Shown: positions 34,692 through 44,470, numbered from the stretch's first letter. The stretch: DNA of 64,000 nt from Lysobacter_K koreensis (GCF_042677045.1 NZ_JBHTIH010000003.1:558001-622000); one strand, 5' to 3'. The notes: generated by a model not told the origin, from the letters alone. Numbers and translations: made by a program.

Positions 34692-35702
34692 ATGAGCATC
34701 GAACAGCTTGCCGAAACCGCCCAGGCCATGGTCGCCGCGGGCAAGGGCATCATCGCGATCGACGAATCCAACGCCACCATCGCCAAGCGCTTTGCCGGTG
34801 TGGGCATCGAGAACAGCGAAGAAAACCGCCGCGCCTACCGTGAGTTGCTGCTGGGCACGCCGAAGCTGGGCGACTACATCTCCGGCGCGATCCTGTTCGA
34901 CGAGACCATCCGCCAGTCGACCAAGGCCGGCGTGCCGTTCACCAAGCTGATGATAGACAACGGCATCATCCCGGGCATCAAGGTCGACAAGGGCCCGCAG
35001 CCGCTGGCCGGTTGCCCGGGCGAAGTGGTGACCGAGGGCCTCGACGGCCTGCGCGATCGCCTGGCCGAGTACTACAAGCTCGGTGCGCGCTTCGCCAAGT
35101 GGCGCGCGGTGATCAACATCGGCGACGACATCCCGTCGGGCACCTGCATCGAGGCCAACAGCCACGCGTTGGCGCGCTACGCCGCGCTGTGCCAGGAGCA
35201 GGGCCTGGTGCCGATGGTGGAGCCGGAAGTGATCATGGACGGCAGCCACGACATCGACACCTGCTTCGAGGTGACCGAGGTCGTGCTGCGCTCGCTGTTC
35301 GGTTCGCTGTACGAGCACAACGTGGTGCTCGAGGGCACGATCCTGAAGGCGTCGATGGTGCTGCCGGGCACCCACAGCGGCGAGAAGGCCAGCGTCGAGG
35401 AAGTCGCCGCGGCCACGCTGCAGGTGCTCAAGTCGACCGTGCCGGCGACGCTGCCGGGCATCGTGTTCCTGTCGGGCGGCCAGTCCGACGAGGACGCGAC
35501 CGCGCACCTCAACGCGATGAACCTGGCCGGCCCGCACCCATGGCCGCTGTCGTTCTCGTACGGACGCGCGATGCAGTCCGCGGCGCTGAAGCTGTGGTCG
35601 CAGGACCTGGTCAACAACGTCGCCAAGGCGCAGCAGACCGTGTTTGCGCGCGCGCGCGACAACGGCCTGGCGGCGCTGGGGCAGTGGCAGTCGGCGGCGT
35701 AA
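34692..35702 (+). CDS. fba: Fructose-bisphosphate aldolase, class I
   Basis: 336 aa Schiff-base aldolase splitting fructose 1,6-bisphosphate. The N-terminus LAETAQAMVAAGKGIIAIDES, the KWRAVINIG segment, VEPEVIMDGSHDI, the Schiff-base Lys in GTILKASMVLPG and FLSGGQSDEDAT are all hallmarks of the animal/plant-type class I enzyme, not the zinc class II enzyme or the DhnA type. ATG 34692 follows AGGACAC at a normal distance. It has its own promoter-like element and a strong terminator. Confidence 0.96.
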   Translation: MSIEQLAETAQAMVAAGKGIIAIDESNATIAKRFAGVGIENSEENRRAYRELLLGTPKLGDYISGAILFDETIRQSTKAGVPFTKLMIDNGIIPGIKVDKGPQPLAGCPGEVVTEGLDGLRDRLAEYYKLGARFAKWRAVINIGDDIPSGTCIEANSHALARYAALCQEQGLVPMVEPEVIMDGSHDIDTCFEVTEVVLRSLFGSLYEHNVVLEGTILKASMVLPGTHSGEKASVEEVAAATLQVLKSTVPATLPGIVFLSGGQSDEDATAHLNAMNLAGPHPWPLSFSYGRAMQSAALKLWSQDLVNNVAKAQQTVFARARDNGLAALGQWQSAA

Positions 35703-35740
35703 GCCACCAAAGCCCTCTCCCGACGGGAGAAGCAGAAAGA

Positions 35741-35768
35741 ACGCCGGCTCCGTGCCGGCGTTTTTTTT
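35741..35768 (+). terminator. Intrinsic terminator after fba
   Basis: ACGCCGGC and GCCGGCGT form a perfect 8-bp stem over a 5-nt loop, followed by eight T. It ends immediately before the stop of the convergent macrodomain gene. Confidence 0.93.
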
Positions 35769-35770
35769 GG

Positions 35771-36364
35771 TCAGCCGGCCAGCTCTTGCCGGTAAAGCTC
35801 GGCCATCGCGGCATCGAAGCAGCAGAAGATCACCCGCTGCGGCAGCGCGTTCTCCGCTTGCCAGGCGCGCACTTCCTCGACCGCGAGCGGCACCGCCTGT
35901 TCGGGCGGATAGCCGTAAGCCCCGCAACTGATCGCCGGGAATGCGATCGACGCCAGTCGCTTGTCGGCCGCCAGCTGCAGGCTGGCGTGGTAGCAGCTGG
36001 CCAGCAGCTCGGCTTCGCCGCTGTCGCCGCCGCGCCAGACCGGGCCGACGGCGTGGATGACGTGCGGCGCATGCAGGCGGTGGCCACCGGTGAGGCGCGC
36101 CTCGCCGGTCGGGCAGCGCACCCCGGGCCGGATTTCCGGCAAGGCCCGGCATTCGGCGAGCAACTTGGCGCCGGCCCCGCGGTGGATCGCAGCGTCGACA
36201 CCGCCACCGCCCAGCAGCGACTCGTTGGCGGCATTGACGAGGGCATCGACCGCGAGCGTGGTGATGCTCGCCTGCACGACCTCGATCCGCGACCGCTGCG
36301 GCGCGTCGTCCGATGCGATCGAACCGAACCGGGCGGGGGAAGGAGGGTAGTGGTCGGATCGCAC
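35771..36364 (-). CDS. Macrodomain protein, O-acetyl-ADP-ribose deacetylase-like
   Basis: 197 aa. The macrodomain starts at RIEVVQASITTLAVDALVNAANESLLGGGGVDAAIH, with the ADP-ribose loop GGGGVDAAIHRGAG, then VIHAVGPVW and SIAFPAISCGAYGYP. This matches the YmdB/MacroD group that hydrolyses O-acetyl-ADP-ribose or mono-ADP-ribose. The only visible start is a GTG at 36364, giving a 27-residue leader longer than in YmdB (177 aa). It is on the same strand as the cysteine synthase gene, 70 bp downstream. Confidence 0.9.
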   Translation of the reverse strand: MRSDHYPPSPARFGSIASDDAPQRSRIEVVQASITTLAVDALVNAANESLLGGGGVDAAIHRGAGAKLLAECRALPEIRPGVRCPTGEARLTGGHRLHAPHVIHAVGPVWRGGDSGEAELLASCYHASLQLAADKRLASIAFPAISCGAYGYPPEQAVPLAVEEVRAWQAENALPQRVIFCCFDAAMAELYRQELAG

Positions 36365-36434
36365 GCGATGTCCCTATCCCGTCGACGCGGGGCGGCGGCT
36401 GCAGGGCCGGATGACAAGGCTTACGGCGATGCGG

Positions 36435-37388
36435 CTACAACCCGGCCAGCCACTCGTCATCGGAACCTTCGTTGACGCCCTCGAACAGGAAGGTGCTGAG
36501 GTAGCGCTCGCCGGTGTCGGGCAGCATCGCCAGGATCACGTCGCCGTCGTTTGCGGCCTTGGCGACCTCGAGTGCGGCCGCGACCGTGGCGCCGGCGGAG
36601 ATGCCGACGAAGACGCCTTCCTCGCTGGCCAGCCGGCGCGCGGTGTCGCGCGCGAGCACGTCGTCGACCAGCACGATCGCGTCGGCGGCGTCGCGGTTGA
36701 GCACCTCGGGAATGAAGTCCGGGGTCCAGCCCTGGATCTTGTGCGGCACGAATTCGTTGCCGCTGAGCAGCGCGGCGCCGGCGGGCTCGCAGGTGGTCAC
36801 CCGCACTTCCGGGCGCGCGACCTTCAGCACCTCGCCGACCCCGGTCAGGGTGCCGCCGGTGCCCCAACCGGTGACGAAGTGGTCGAGCCGGCGGCCGGCG
36901 AAGTCGCGCAGGATCTCCGCGGCGGTCGTCTGCCGGTGGTAGGCCGGGTTGGCCGGGTTGGCGAACTGGCGGGCGAGGAACCAGCCGTGCTGCTTCGCCA
37001 GTGCCTCAGCGCGCCGCACCATGCCGCTGCCGCGTTCGGCCGCGGGGGTCAGGATCACCTTGGCCCCGTACGCGCGCATCAGCTTGCGGCGCTCGATCGA
37101 GAACGTCTCCGACATGGTCGCGACGAACTTGTAGCCGCGCGCGGCGCAGACCATTGCCAGGGCGACGCCGGTGTTGCCCGAGGTCGCCTCGACCACGGTA
37201 TCGCCGGGCTTGAGCAAGCCTTTTGCTTCGGCGTCGAGGATGATCGCGATCGCGAGGCGGTCCTTGACCGAGCCGCCGGGATTGAACGATTCGACCTTGG
37301 CGTACAGCGTGACGCGCGCCGGGGCGAGGCGCTGCAGGCGCACGACCGGGGTGTGGCCGATGGTGTCGAGGATGCTGTCGTGGATCAT
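36435..37388 (-). CDS. cysK: Cysteine synthase (O-acetylserine sulfhydrylase)
   Basis: 317 aa PLP enzyme making cysteine from O-acetylserine and sulfide. The PLP Lys lies in ESFNPGGSVKDR, the substrate loop is EATSGNTGVALA, and the phosphate cup is GWGTGGTLTGVGE. FVGISAGATVAAAL and LPDTGERYLSTFLFEG close the protein. ATG at 37388 (MIHDSILDTIGHTP) is the family start; the longer reading to 37619 lacks support. CysK versus a CysM-like or CBS-like activity cannot be fully separated, but the sequence looks like CysK. Confidence 0.92.
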   Translation of the reverse strand: MIHDSILDTIGHTPVVRLQRLAPARVTLYAKVESFNPGGSVKDRLAIAIILDAEAKGLLKPGDTVVEATSGNTGVALAMVCAARGYKFVATMSETFSIERRKLMRAYGAKVILTPAAERGSGMVRRAEALAKQHGWFLARQFANPANPAYHRQTTAAEILRDFAGRRLDHFVTGWGTGGTLTGVGEVLKVARPEVRVTTCEPAGAALLSGNEFVPHKIQGWTPDFIPEVLNRDAADAIVLVDDVLARDTARRLASEEGVFVGISAGATVAAALEVAKAANDGDVILAMLPDTGERYLSTFLFEGVNEGSDDEWLAGL

Positions 37389-37681
37389 GCGGGCGGACTC
37401 CGGCGGGGGACGGAAGATCGGCGCGGCGTGCCCGCGAGCCAGGCACGCCGGAACCGCAGAGTGCGCCCGGCAAGCGGCCGCTGTCGAGTCGTGCCGCAAC
37501 ACGCGTTCGTGCAGCCGGCCTTCGCCCAGCTTGCCTTGCTGCAACCGGCGTTCTTGCCGCGCGGGGGCATGGGCTTTGCCGGAAAGGCCCGCAAGCTCGC
37601 CGGTCAACCAAAGCCGCACGTGGCCGTTACCTGCGGACGGCTAGACTGCTGGCCCTGTTCCCCTTGCCGAGCCTAGAACGC

Positions 37682-38770
37682 ATGCGAATTCCGACCGCCC
37701 GCCCCGCCGCCCTCCTGCTGGTGCTGGCTGGGGTGCTGGGGCTGGCCGGCTGCGGCAACGAGGCGGCGCCACGGCAGGCCGGCGGCGATCGGCCGGTGCC
37801 GGTGACCACCGCGCTGCTGCGGCCGCAGGCCTGGAGCGACACCGTGCAGGCGCTGGGCACGGTCAAGGCGCGCGAGTCGGTGACGGTCACCGCCAAGGTC
37901 AGCGAGACCGTGCAGCGCGTGCACTTCGACAGCGGCGACGTGGTCGCGGCCGGCGCGCCGCTGATCACCCTGAGCGGGCAGGCGCAGCAGGCCGCGCTGG
38001 TCGAGGCACAGGCGTCGGCGAACGAGGCCGACCGCCTGTACCGGCGCCAGAGCGAGCTAGCCGCGCAGCAGCTGATTGCCCGCTCGCAGCTCGACACCCA
38101 GCGCGCCACCCGCGATGCCGCGCGCGCGCGGGTTGCGCAGATGCGGGCCGAGATCGGCGACCGCACCATCCGCGCGCCGTTCGCCGGCGTGCTCGGCCTG
38201 CGCCAGGTCAGCCCCGGTTCGCTGGTCACGCCGGGCACCGCGATCGCGACCCTCGACGACACCGCGCGCGTGTTCGTCGACTTCCCGGTTCCGGAGGCCC
38301 TGCTTGCCAACATCGCGCCGGGCCAGCAACTGGCCGGTAGCAGCGCCGCGTACCCCGGGCGTACATTCGACGGCACCGTCAGCACCATCGACGCCCGCAT
38401 CGACGAAGCCACGCGGGCACTGACCGTGCGCGGCGATTTCGCCAACACCGACCGCGCGCTGCGCCCGGGCATGCTGCTGCAGGTGACGCTGTCGCGGCCG
38501 GAGCGGCAGGCGCTGCTGCTGCCGGAAATCGCGGTGGTGCAGGTGGGCAACGACTCGTACGTGTTCAAGGTCAAGGGCGACGGCAGCGTCGAGCGCGCCG
38601 ACGTCAGGATCGGCACGCGCCGCGACGGCCTGGCCGAGGTCCTGGAGGGACTGAAGGCGGGCGACAAGATCGTCATCGACGGCACCGGCAAGCTGCGCCC
38701 GGGCAGCAAGATCATCGAGGGCGGTGCGAAGCCCGCCGCGGCGGCGAAGTCCGGCGCCAAGCGCGGCTGA
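37682..38770 (+). CDS. RND efflux periplasmic adaptor (membrane fusion lipoprotein)
   Basis: 362 aa membrane fusion protein. The signal ends in lipobox LAGC (Cys about residue 24). Then the usual order: barrel/lipoyl start VTVTAKVSETVQRVHFDSGDVV, an alpha-hairpin of about 60 residues, IRAPFAGVLGLRQVSPGSLV, and beta-barrel with VRGDFANTDRALRPGMLLQV. It links the inner-membrane pump to an outer-membrane channel. ATG 37682 gives the clean lipoprotein signal; a TTG at 37664 is less likely. It sits five bases before the RND pump gene; no TolC-like gene is adjacent. Confidence 0.92.
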   Translation: MRIPTARPAALLLVLAGVLGLAGCGNEAAPRQAGGDRPVPVTTALLRPQAWSDTVQALGTVKARESVTVTAKVSETVQRVHFDSGDVVAAGAPLITLSGQAQQAALVEAQASANEADRLYRRQSELAAQQLIARSQLDTQRATRDAARARVAQMRAEIGDRTIRAPFAGVLGLRQVSPGSLVTPGTAIATLDDTARVFVDFPVPEALLANIAPGQQLAGSSAAYPGRTFDGTVSTIDARIDEATRALTVRGDFANTDRALRPGMLLQVTLSRPERQALLLPEIAVVQVGNDSYVFKVKGDGSVERADVRIGTRRDGLAEVLEGLKAGDKIVIDGTGKLRPGSKIIEGGAKPAAAAKSGAKRG

Positions 38771-38774
38771 CGCC

Positions 38775-41700
38775 ATGAACATCTCCGACCTCTCGATCAA
38801 GCGCCCGGTGTTCGCCACCGTGATGAGCCTGCTGCTGATCGTGCTCGGGGTGATGGCGTTCTCGCGCCTGACCCTGCGCGAGCTGCCGGCGATCGACCCG
38901 CCGGTGGTGTCGGTCGATGTCAGCTACCCAGGCGCCTCGGCGGCGGTGGTCGAGACCCGCATCACCCAGGTGCTGGAGGACGCGTTGTCGGGCATCGAGG
39001 GCATCGAGACGATCGAGTCGCGCAGCGTCAACGGCCGTTCCTCGATCAGCATCGAGTTCACCCTCGCGCGCGAGATCGAGGCCGCCGCCAACGACGTGCG
39101 CGATGCGGTCAGCCGCGTCAGCAACCGCCTGCCCGACGAGGCCGACCCGCCGCAGGTCGAGAAGGTTGAGAGCGATTCGGAAGTCGTGCTGTGGCTCAAC
39201 ATGAGCTCCACGCAGATGGACACGCTGCAGCTCACCGACTACGCCGACCGCTACGTGGTCGACCGCCTGTCCAGCATCGACGGCGTCGCGCAGGTGCGGA
39301 TCGGTGGCCAGCAGCGCTATGCGATGCGGGTCTGGCTGGATCGCGACGCGCTCGCCGCGCGCGGCATCACCGTCAACGAGGTCGAGGCCGCGTTGCGCGC
39401 CGAGAACGTCGAGCTGCCGGCCGGCCGCATCGAGTCCGACGCGCGCGATTTTACCCTGCGCGTCGCGCGCGGCTACGAGAAGCCGGCCGATTTCGCCCAG
39501 ATCCCGCTGGCCAAGGGTACCGACGGCTATGTCGTGCGCCTGGGCGACGTGGCCAAGGTCGAACTGGCCTCGGCCGAGCGCCGCGCCTACTACCGCAGCA
39601 ACGGCGAGCCGAACATCGGCCTGGGCATCGTCAAGACCTCGACCGCGAACAGCCTCGACGTTGCCCTGGCTGCACGCGCCGAAGCCGAGCGCATCCAGCC
39701 GACGCTGCCCGCGGGCAGCAACATCTTCGTCGCGTTCGACACCACGGTGTTCATCGAATCGGCGGTGGCGCGCGTGTACGAGACGCTGTTCGAGGCGATC
39801 GCGCTGGTGCTGATCGTGATCTGGCTGTTCCTGGGCAGCTTCCGCGCCGCGCTGATCCCGGCGCTGACGGTGCCGGTGTGCCTGGTCGCCGCGTTCATCC
39901 CGCTCTACGCCTTCGGCTTCTCGATCAACCTGATGACGCTGCTGGCGCTGGTGCTGTGCATCGGTTTGGTGGTCGACGACGCGATCGTGGTGCTGGAGAA
40001 CATCCAGCGCCGCGCCGACCTGGGCGAACCCCGGCTGGTGGCGGCCAGGCGCGGCACCAAGCAGGTCGCGTTCGCGGTGATCGCAACCACCGCGGTGCTG
40101 GTCGCGGTGTTCCTGCCGGTCGGCTTCATGGAAGGCAACACCGGGCGACTGTTCCGCGAGCTGTCGGTAGCGCTGGCCGGCGCGGTGGCGATCTCGGCGT
40201 TCGTGGCGCTGACCCTGACGCCGATGATGTCGTCCAAGCTGGTGCGCCCTCACAGCGAGGAGAAATCCAACCGCGTCAACCGCTGGGTCAACGCGCGGCT
40301 CGACGGCATCGGCGTGCGCTACCGGCGCTTTCTTGACGGCAGCGTCAACCGGCCGTGGCTGTTCGGGCTGCTGATGCTGGGCTCGATCGCGTTGAGTTTC
40401 GGCCTGTTCAAGCTGGTGCCGTCCGAACTCGCGCCGCCGGAGGACCGCGGCGCGTTTTTCGTCTCGGTGGTCGGCCCGGAAGGCGCCGGCTACGACTACA
40501 CCGTCAAGCAGATCCAGCAGGTCGAGCAGGTGCTGGCCAAGCACCAGGGCGATGAAACCTCCGGAAAACCCATCCAGCGCGCCAACACGCGCGTGCCCGG
40601 CGGCTTCGGCGCCAGCGAGGAGATGCACACCGGCCAGGTGATCGTGTTCCTGCAGGACTGGGACAAGCGCGAGGCGAGCACCAACGACGTCGTCGACAGC
40701 CTGCGCGGCGAGCTTGGCCAGCTGACCGGCGTGCGCGCCAACCCGCAGGTGCGTACCGGCTTGGTGCGCAGCCGAGGCCAGCCGCTGCAGATCGTGCTCG
40801 GCGGCCCGGACTACGCCGAGCTTGCGCAGTGGCGCGACAAGCTGCTGGCGCGGATGGAGCAGAACCCGCAGCTGTTCTCGGTCGACTCCGACTACAAGGA
40901 AACGCGGCCGCAGATGCGCGTGCAGATCGATCGCCAGCGCGCATCGGACCTGGGCGTGAGCGTGTCCGACATCGGCCAGGCGCTGGAGACGATGATGGGC
41001 TCGCGCCGCGTCACCACCTTCGTGCAGGACGGAGAGGAGTACGACGTGATCGTGCAGGCCGACAAGGCCGGGCGCGGCACGCCGGCCGACCTCGCGGCGA
41101 TCCAGGTGCGCACCCGCGACGGCGGACTGGTGCCGCTGTCGAACCTGGTCACGCTCAACGAACTGGCCGAGCCGGGCAGCCTCAACCGCTTCAACCGCCT
41201 GCGTGCGATCACCATCAGCGCCGCCCTGGTGCCGGGCTACCGCATGGGCGACGCGATCGCCTGGGCCAACGAGGTCATCGCCGAGGAATTGCCCGAGCAC
41301 GCGCAGATCGACTGGAAGGGCGAGTCGCGCGAGTACCAGGCGGCGGGCGGCGCGATCCTGCTGACCTTCACGCTCGCGCTGCTGATCGTGTACTTGGTGC
41401 TGGCGGCGCAGTTCGAGAGCTTCATCCACCCGTTCGTGATCATGCTTACCGTGCCGCTGGGCGTGCTCGGGGCGCTGATCGGGCTGGCCTTGACCGGCGG
41501 CACACTCAACCTGTTCAGCCAGATCGGGATCGTGATGCTGGTTGGGCTGGCGGCAAAGAACGGGATTCTTATTGTCGAGTTCGCCAACCAGCTGCGCGAC
41601 GAGGGCCGCAACATCCACGACGCGATCGTGGAGGCGTCGGCGGTGCGGCTGCGGCCGATCCTGATGACCTCCATAGCAACAGTGGTCGGCGCGCTGCCGC

Positions 41701-41909
41701 TGGTGCTGGCCGGCGGGCCGGGCTCGGCCAGCCGCGCCACGATCGGCGTGGTGGTGATCTTCGGCGTATCGTTCTCGACCCTGCTGTCGCTGTTCGTGGT
41801 GCCCGCGTTCTACGTGCTGCTGGCGAAGTACACGCGTTCGCCCGATGCGGTGAAGCACGAACTCGAGAAGCTCGAATCGATCACCCCGCAAGCTGGCGGT
41901 CACGCCTGA
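38775..41909 (+). CDS. RND multidrug efflux transporter (HAE1/AcrB-like)
   Basis: 1044 aa inner-membrane trimeric proton antiporter. N-terminus MNISDLSIKRPVFATVMSLL, porter domain with VEKVESDSEVVLWLN, TM4 acid pair in VLCIGLVVDDAIVVLENIQ, and the second-half signature GIVMLVGLAAKNGILIVEFA are intact; twelve helices and two large periplasmic loops are implied. Its partner adaptor is encoded directly upstream. Substrates cannot be deduced, though the QFESFIHPFVIMLTVPLG region is common to HAE1 pumps. The next gene begins 39 bp later. Confidence 0.94.
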   Translation: MNISDLSIKRPVFATVMSLLLIVLGVMAFSRLTLRELPAIDPPVVSVDVSYPGASAAVVETRITQVLEDALSGIEGIETIESRSVNGRSSISIEFTLAREIEAAANDVRDAVSRVSNRLPDEADPPQVEKVESDSEVVLWLNMSSTQMDTLQLTDYADRYVVDRLSSIDGVAQVRIGGQQRYAMRVWLDRDALAARGITVNEVEAALRAENVELPAGRIESDARDFTLRVARGYEKPADFAQIPLAKGTDGYVVRLGDVAKVELASAERRAYYRSNGEPNIGLGIVKTSTANSLDVALAARAEAERIQPTLPAGSNIFVAFDTTVFIESAVARVYETLFEAIALVLIVIWLFLGSFRAALIPALTVPVCLVAAFIPLYAFGFSINLMTLLALVLCIGLVVDDAIVVLENIQRRADLGEPRLVAARRGTKQVAFAVIATTAVLVAVFLPVGFMEGNTGRLFRELSVALAGAVAISAFVALTLTPMMSSKLVRPHSEEKSNRVNRWVNARLDGIGVRYRRFLDGSVNRPWLFGLLMLGSIALSFGLFKLVPSELAPPEDRGAFFVSVVGPEGAGYDYTVKQIQQVEQVLAKHQGDETSGKPIQRANTRVPGGFGASEEMHTGQVIVFLQDWDKREASTNDVVDSLRGELGQLTGVRANPQVRTGLVRSRGQPLQIVLGGPDYAELAQWRDKLLARMEQNPQLFSVDSDYKETRPQMRVQIDRQRASDLGVSVSDIGQALETMMGSRRVTTFVQDGEEYDVIVQADKAGRGTPADLAAIQVRTRDGGLVPLSNLVTLNELAEPGSLNRFNRLRAITISAALVPGYRMGDAIAWANEVIAEELPEHAQIDWKGESREYQAAGGAILLTFTLALLIVYLVLAAQFESFIHPFVIMLTVPLGVLGALIGLALTGGTLNLFSQIGIVMLVGLAAKNGILIVEFANQLRDEGRNIHDAIVEASAVRLRPILMTSIATVVGALPLVLAGGPGSASRATIGVVVIFGVSFSTLLSLFVVPAFYVLLAKYTRSPDAVKHELEKLESITPQAGGHA

Positions 41910-41947
41910 CCTCGCCGCCCAGCCGCCATCGCCTGAAGCCGAACGCC

Positions 41948-42985
41948 ATGCCCGATCACCGCTCCCGCCCGCCACGTCCGCCGATCGCCGGCGACAACCC
42001 GTGGGCCAAATCGCTCGCAGGCACGTCGCGCGAGCGTGCCGCCGATGACGCGTCGCGTGAACTTAGTCCGCGGCCCCCGCCGGTGCCGCGCGAGTCGCCG
42101 TACCGGCAAAGCGCGCCGCGGCCAGCGCACGCGTCACCGTCGCGACCGACCCCGCCCGAGGCGCGTTCGCCGCGGCCGCATGCGGGCGAGCCGCGGCACT
42201 ACGACGAGGCCGTGGACGTCGATGCCGACGCGGCGGTGTCGCCGTCGCGGGAGCGTCGTAATGCCGAACTGCGCATCTACGGCCTCAATGCCCTGCACGC
42301 GGTGTTCGCCAGGCGCCCGCAGGCGATCCGCAAGTTGTACCTGAGCGAGGCCCGCATTCCGGCGCTGCAGCCGCTGCTGAAATGGTGCGTCGCCCACCGC
42401 GTCGGTTATCGCGTGGTCGGCGACGAGGACCTGCACAAGCTCGCCGCCAGCACCCACCACGAAGGCGTGGTCGGCGACGTGCTGCGCGCGGAAGCCGGAT
42501 CGCTGTCGGGATGGCTGCGCGAACTTCCGGCCGGCCCGCAATGCGCGATCTGGCTCGATGGCGTCGGCAACCCGCACAACCTCGGCGCGATCCTGCGTTC
42601 GGCCGCGCACTTCGGCGTGAGCGCGGTGCTGCTGCCGAAGCATTCGCCGCTGGCCCTGTCGGGTGCGGCCGCGCGCGTGGCCGAGGGCGGCGCCGAAGCG
42701 GTGCCGATGGTGCGGCTGGGCCGCACCGACAACGCCATCGCCCAGCTGCGCGGCGCCGGCTTCGCGCTGGCCGCGACCGTGGTGCGCGGCGGCAGCGACC
42801 TGTTCGCGGCCGAACTGCCGCAGCGCGTGGTCTACGTGCTCGGCGCCGAAGGCGAGGGCATGGACCGCGAACTGGCCGCAGCCTGCGACCTGCGCCTGTC
42901 GATTCCCGGCAGCGGCGCGGTCGAGAGCCTCAACGTCGCCGCGGCGACCGCGGTGCTGCTGGCGGCGTGGAAGGCGCGCAACTAG
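41948..42985 (+). CDS. SpoU/TrmH family RNA methyltransferase (RlmB-like)
   Basis: 345 aa. Residues 1-100 are a Pro/Arg/Ser-rich, probably disordered leader. Then a substrate-binding domain (ELRIYGLNALHAVFARRPQAIRKLYL) and the SPOUT knot: WLDGVGNPHNLGAILRSAAHFG, YVLGAEGEGMDREL and LSIPGSGAVESLNVAAATAVLL. The layout matches RlmB (2'-O-methylation of G2251 in 23S rRNA) and its relatives, but RlmB is about 245 aa and lacks this leader. The start could be lower if the leader is over-called. Specific target not certain. Confidence 0.86.
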   Translation: MPDHRSRPPRPPIAGDNPWAKSLAGTSRERAADDASRELSPRPPPVPRESPYRQSAPRPAHASPSRPTPPEARSPRPHAGEPRHYDEAVDVDADAAVSPSRERRNAELRIYGLNALHAVFARRPQAIRKLYLSEARIPALQPLLKWCVAHRVGYRVVGDEDLHKLAASTHHEGVVGDVLRAEAGSLSGWLRELPAGPQCAIWLDGVGNPHNLGAILRSAAHFGVSAVLLPKHSPLALSGAAARVAEGGAEAVPMVRLGRTDNAIAQLRGAGFALAATVVRGGSDLFAAELPQRVVYVLGAEGEGMDRELAAACDLRLSIPGSGAVESLNVAAATAVLLAAWKARN

Positions 42986-42989
42986 GCGC

Positions 42990-44414
42990 TTACTCGGATG
43001 GCGGCGCGACCGGCTTCGCCGCGCTGCCGAACCCGCCTTCCGCCGACGCGGCCAGGTACGCGAACACCGCATACGCCGCCACGTTCTGCGCCAGCGCCTG
43101 CGGGTCGATCTTGTCGAAAGTGTCGTCCGGGGTGTGGTGCAGGTCGAAGTAGTCGGTGCCGTCCTGCGCCAGCCGCGCCCAGGCCAGGCCCTGCGCCGCG
43201 AACGGGCTGATGTCGGGGCCGGGGCCGCCCTTGCCGGGCGTGTGCGCGATGCCCAGCGGTGCCAGCGCCTGCGCGATCTGCTCGTCGGCGACCTTGGCGT
43301 GGGCCGGGGCGGAACTCGAATACGCGTAGATTCGGCCCGCGCCGAAGTCGCTCTCGGCGGCGATCTGGTGGCGGGTCACGTCCTTGGCATGTTGGCGCGC
43401 GTAGGCGTTGCCACCGTGCAGGCCCTGTTCCTCGTTGGCGAACGCGACCACGCGGATGCTGCGTGCCGGGGCCTTGTCCATCTTTCCGATCAACGCGCCC
43501 GCGGCCATGGTCAGGCCGACCCCGGCGCCGTCGTCGATCGCGCCGGTGCCCAGGTCCCAGGAATCGAGGTGACCGCCGATCAGCACCACTTCGTGGGGCA
43601 ACTTCGAGCCGCGGATCTCGCCGATCACGTTGTGCGAGGTGGCGGTGCCATCCCAGCCGCAATCCAGCGCCACGCGCACGCGTTGCGGGCGCAGCGCGAG
43701 CAGGCGGGTGAGCTGCTGCGCATCGGGCACCGACAGCGCGGCCGAGGGTATCGGCGTCAGGCCGTCGTCGAAGCGGGTGATGCCGGTGTGGGGGTTGCGG
43801 TGCGAACCGGTGCCGGCCGAACGCATCAGGTAGCCGGCCGCACCGGCGCGGATCGCCGCCGACGGGCCGCGGCTGCGGATACGCGAGCCGGCGCCGTAGC
43901 CGCTGCCGTCGCGCGCGCGTGCCATGGTGTAGTCGACGAAGGCGATCTTGCCGGCCAGCGAGCCCGGCGCCGCCGCTTCCAGCGCCGCCAGGTCGGCGAA
44001 GCGCACCACCTCGCCCTCGACCGTGCCGCCCGGACTGCCGCCCAGCGCCGTCAGCGTGAGCGGCTGCGCGTTGGCGCCGAGCACCTGCGCGCTCTCGCTG
44101 CGGCGTTCCCATTTCGGGAAGCTCACCGGCTCGATCCAGACCCTGTCGTACCCCAGCTCGCGGAACTTGGCCTGGGCCCAGGCCACCGCGCGCGCATCGG
44201 CCTCGCTGCCGGCCAGGCGCGCGCCGACCTCAGTGGTCAGCGATTCGGTGACGCGGTAGCCCAGGTCGCTGGCCAGCGCGGTTTCGCGCAGCTGCGCGGC
44301 GCGGGCAATCGCGGCATCGGGAATGCGGGTTTCGCGCGCGGCCGCGAACGCGGTGCCGAGGGTTGACGCCACCAAGCCCACGGTCATGGCCGCAGCCAGC
44401 ATTGATACGCGCAT
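42990..44414 (-). CDS. M28 family metallopeptidase (secreted aminopeptidase-like)
   Basis: 474 aa. Signal peptide (about 1-24, ending GTAFAA), a PA-type insert (about 110-250) and a zinc peptidase domain with IGGHLDSWDLGTGAIDDGAG (His and bridging Asp), FANEEQGLHGG (Glu-Glu) and DLHHTPDDTFD (C-terminal His), so all five ligand positions are filled. It should cleave peptides outside the cytoplasm. ATG 44414 gives the signal peptide; a reading from 44486 would cross a terminator hairpin and is rejected. It is convergent with the SpoU gene. Confidence 0.93.
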   Translation of the reverse strand: MRVSMLAAAMTVGLVASTLGTAFAAARETRIPDAAIARAAQLRETALASDLGYRVTESLTTEVGARLAGSEADARAVAWAQAKFRELGYDRVWIEPVSFPKWERRSESAQVLGANAQPLTLTALGGSPGGTVEGEVVRFADLAALEAAAPGSLAGKIAFVDYTMARARDGSGYGAGSRIRSRGPSAAIRAGAAGYLMRSAGTGSHRNPHTGITRFDDGLTPIPSAALSVPDAQQLTRLLALRPQRVRVALDCGWDGTATSHNVIGEIRGSKLPHEVVLIGGHLDSWDLGTGAIDDGAGVGLTMAAGALIGKMDKAPARSIRVVAFANEEQGLHGGNAYARQHAKDVTRHQIAAESDFGAGRIYAYSSSAPAHAKVADEQIAQALAPLGIAHTPGKGGPGPDISPFAAQGLAWARLAQDGTDYFDLHHTPDDTFDKIDPQALAQNVAAYAVFAYLAASAEGGFGSAAKPVAPPSE

Positions 44415-44438
44415 CGCAAGGCCCCACGCAGAAAAAGA

Positions 44439-44470
44439 CGAAGCCGCGAGCGTAGCAACTCGCGGCTTCG
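44439..44470 (-). terminator. Intrinsic terminator after mscL
   Basis: Perfect 12-bp arms CGAAGCCGCGAG and CTCGCGGCTTCG over an 8-nt loop; on the minus strand it is followed by TCTTTTTCTG. Confidence 0.88.

Noticed and set aside
37389..37681. Small gene in the cysK-RND divergent gap
   Set aside because: Open frames lack ribosome sites and motifs; I see only a GC-rich promoter region there.
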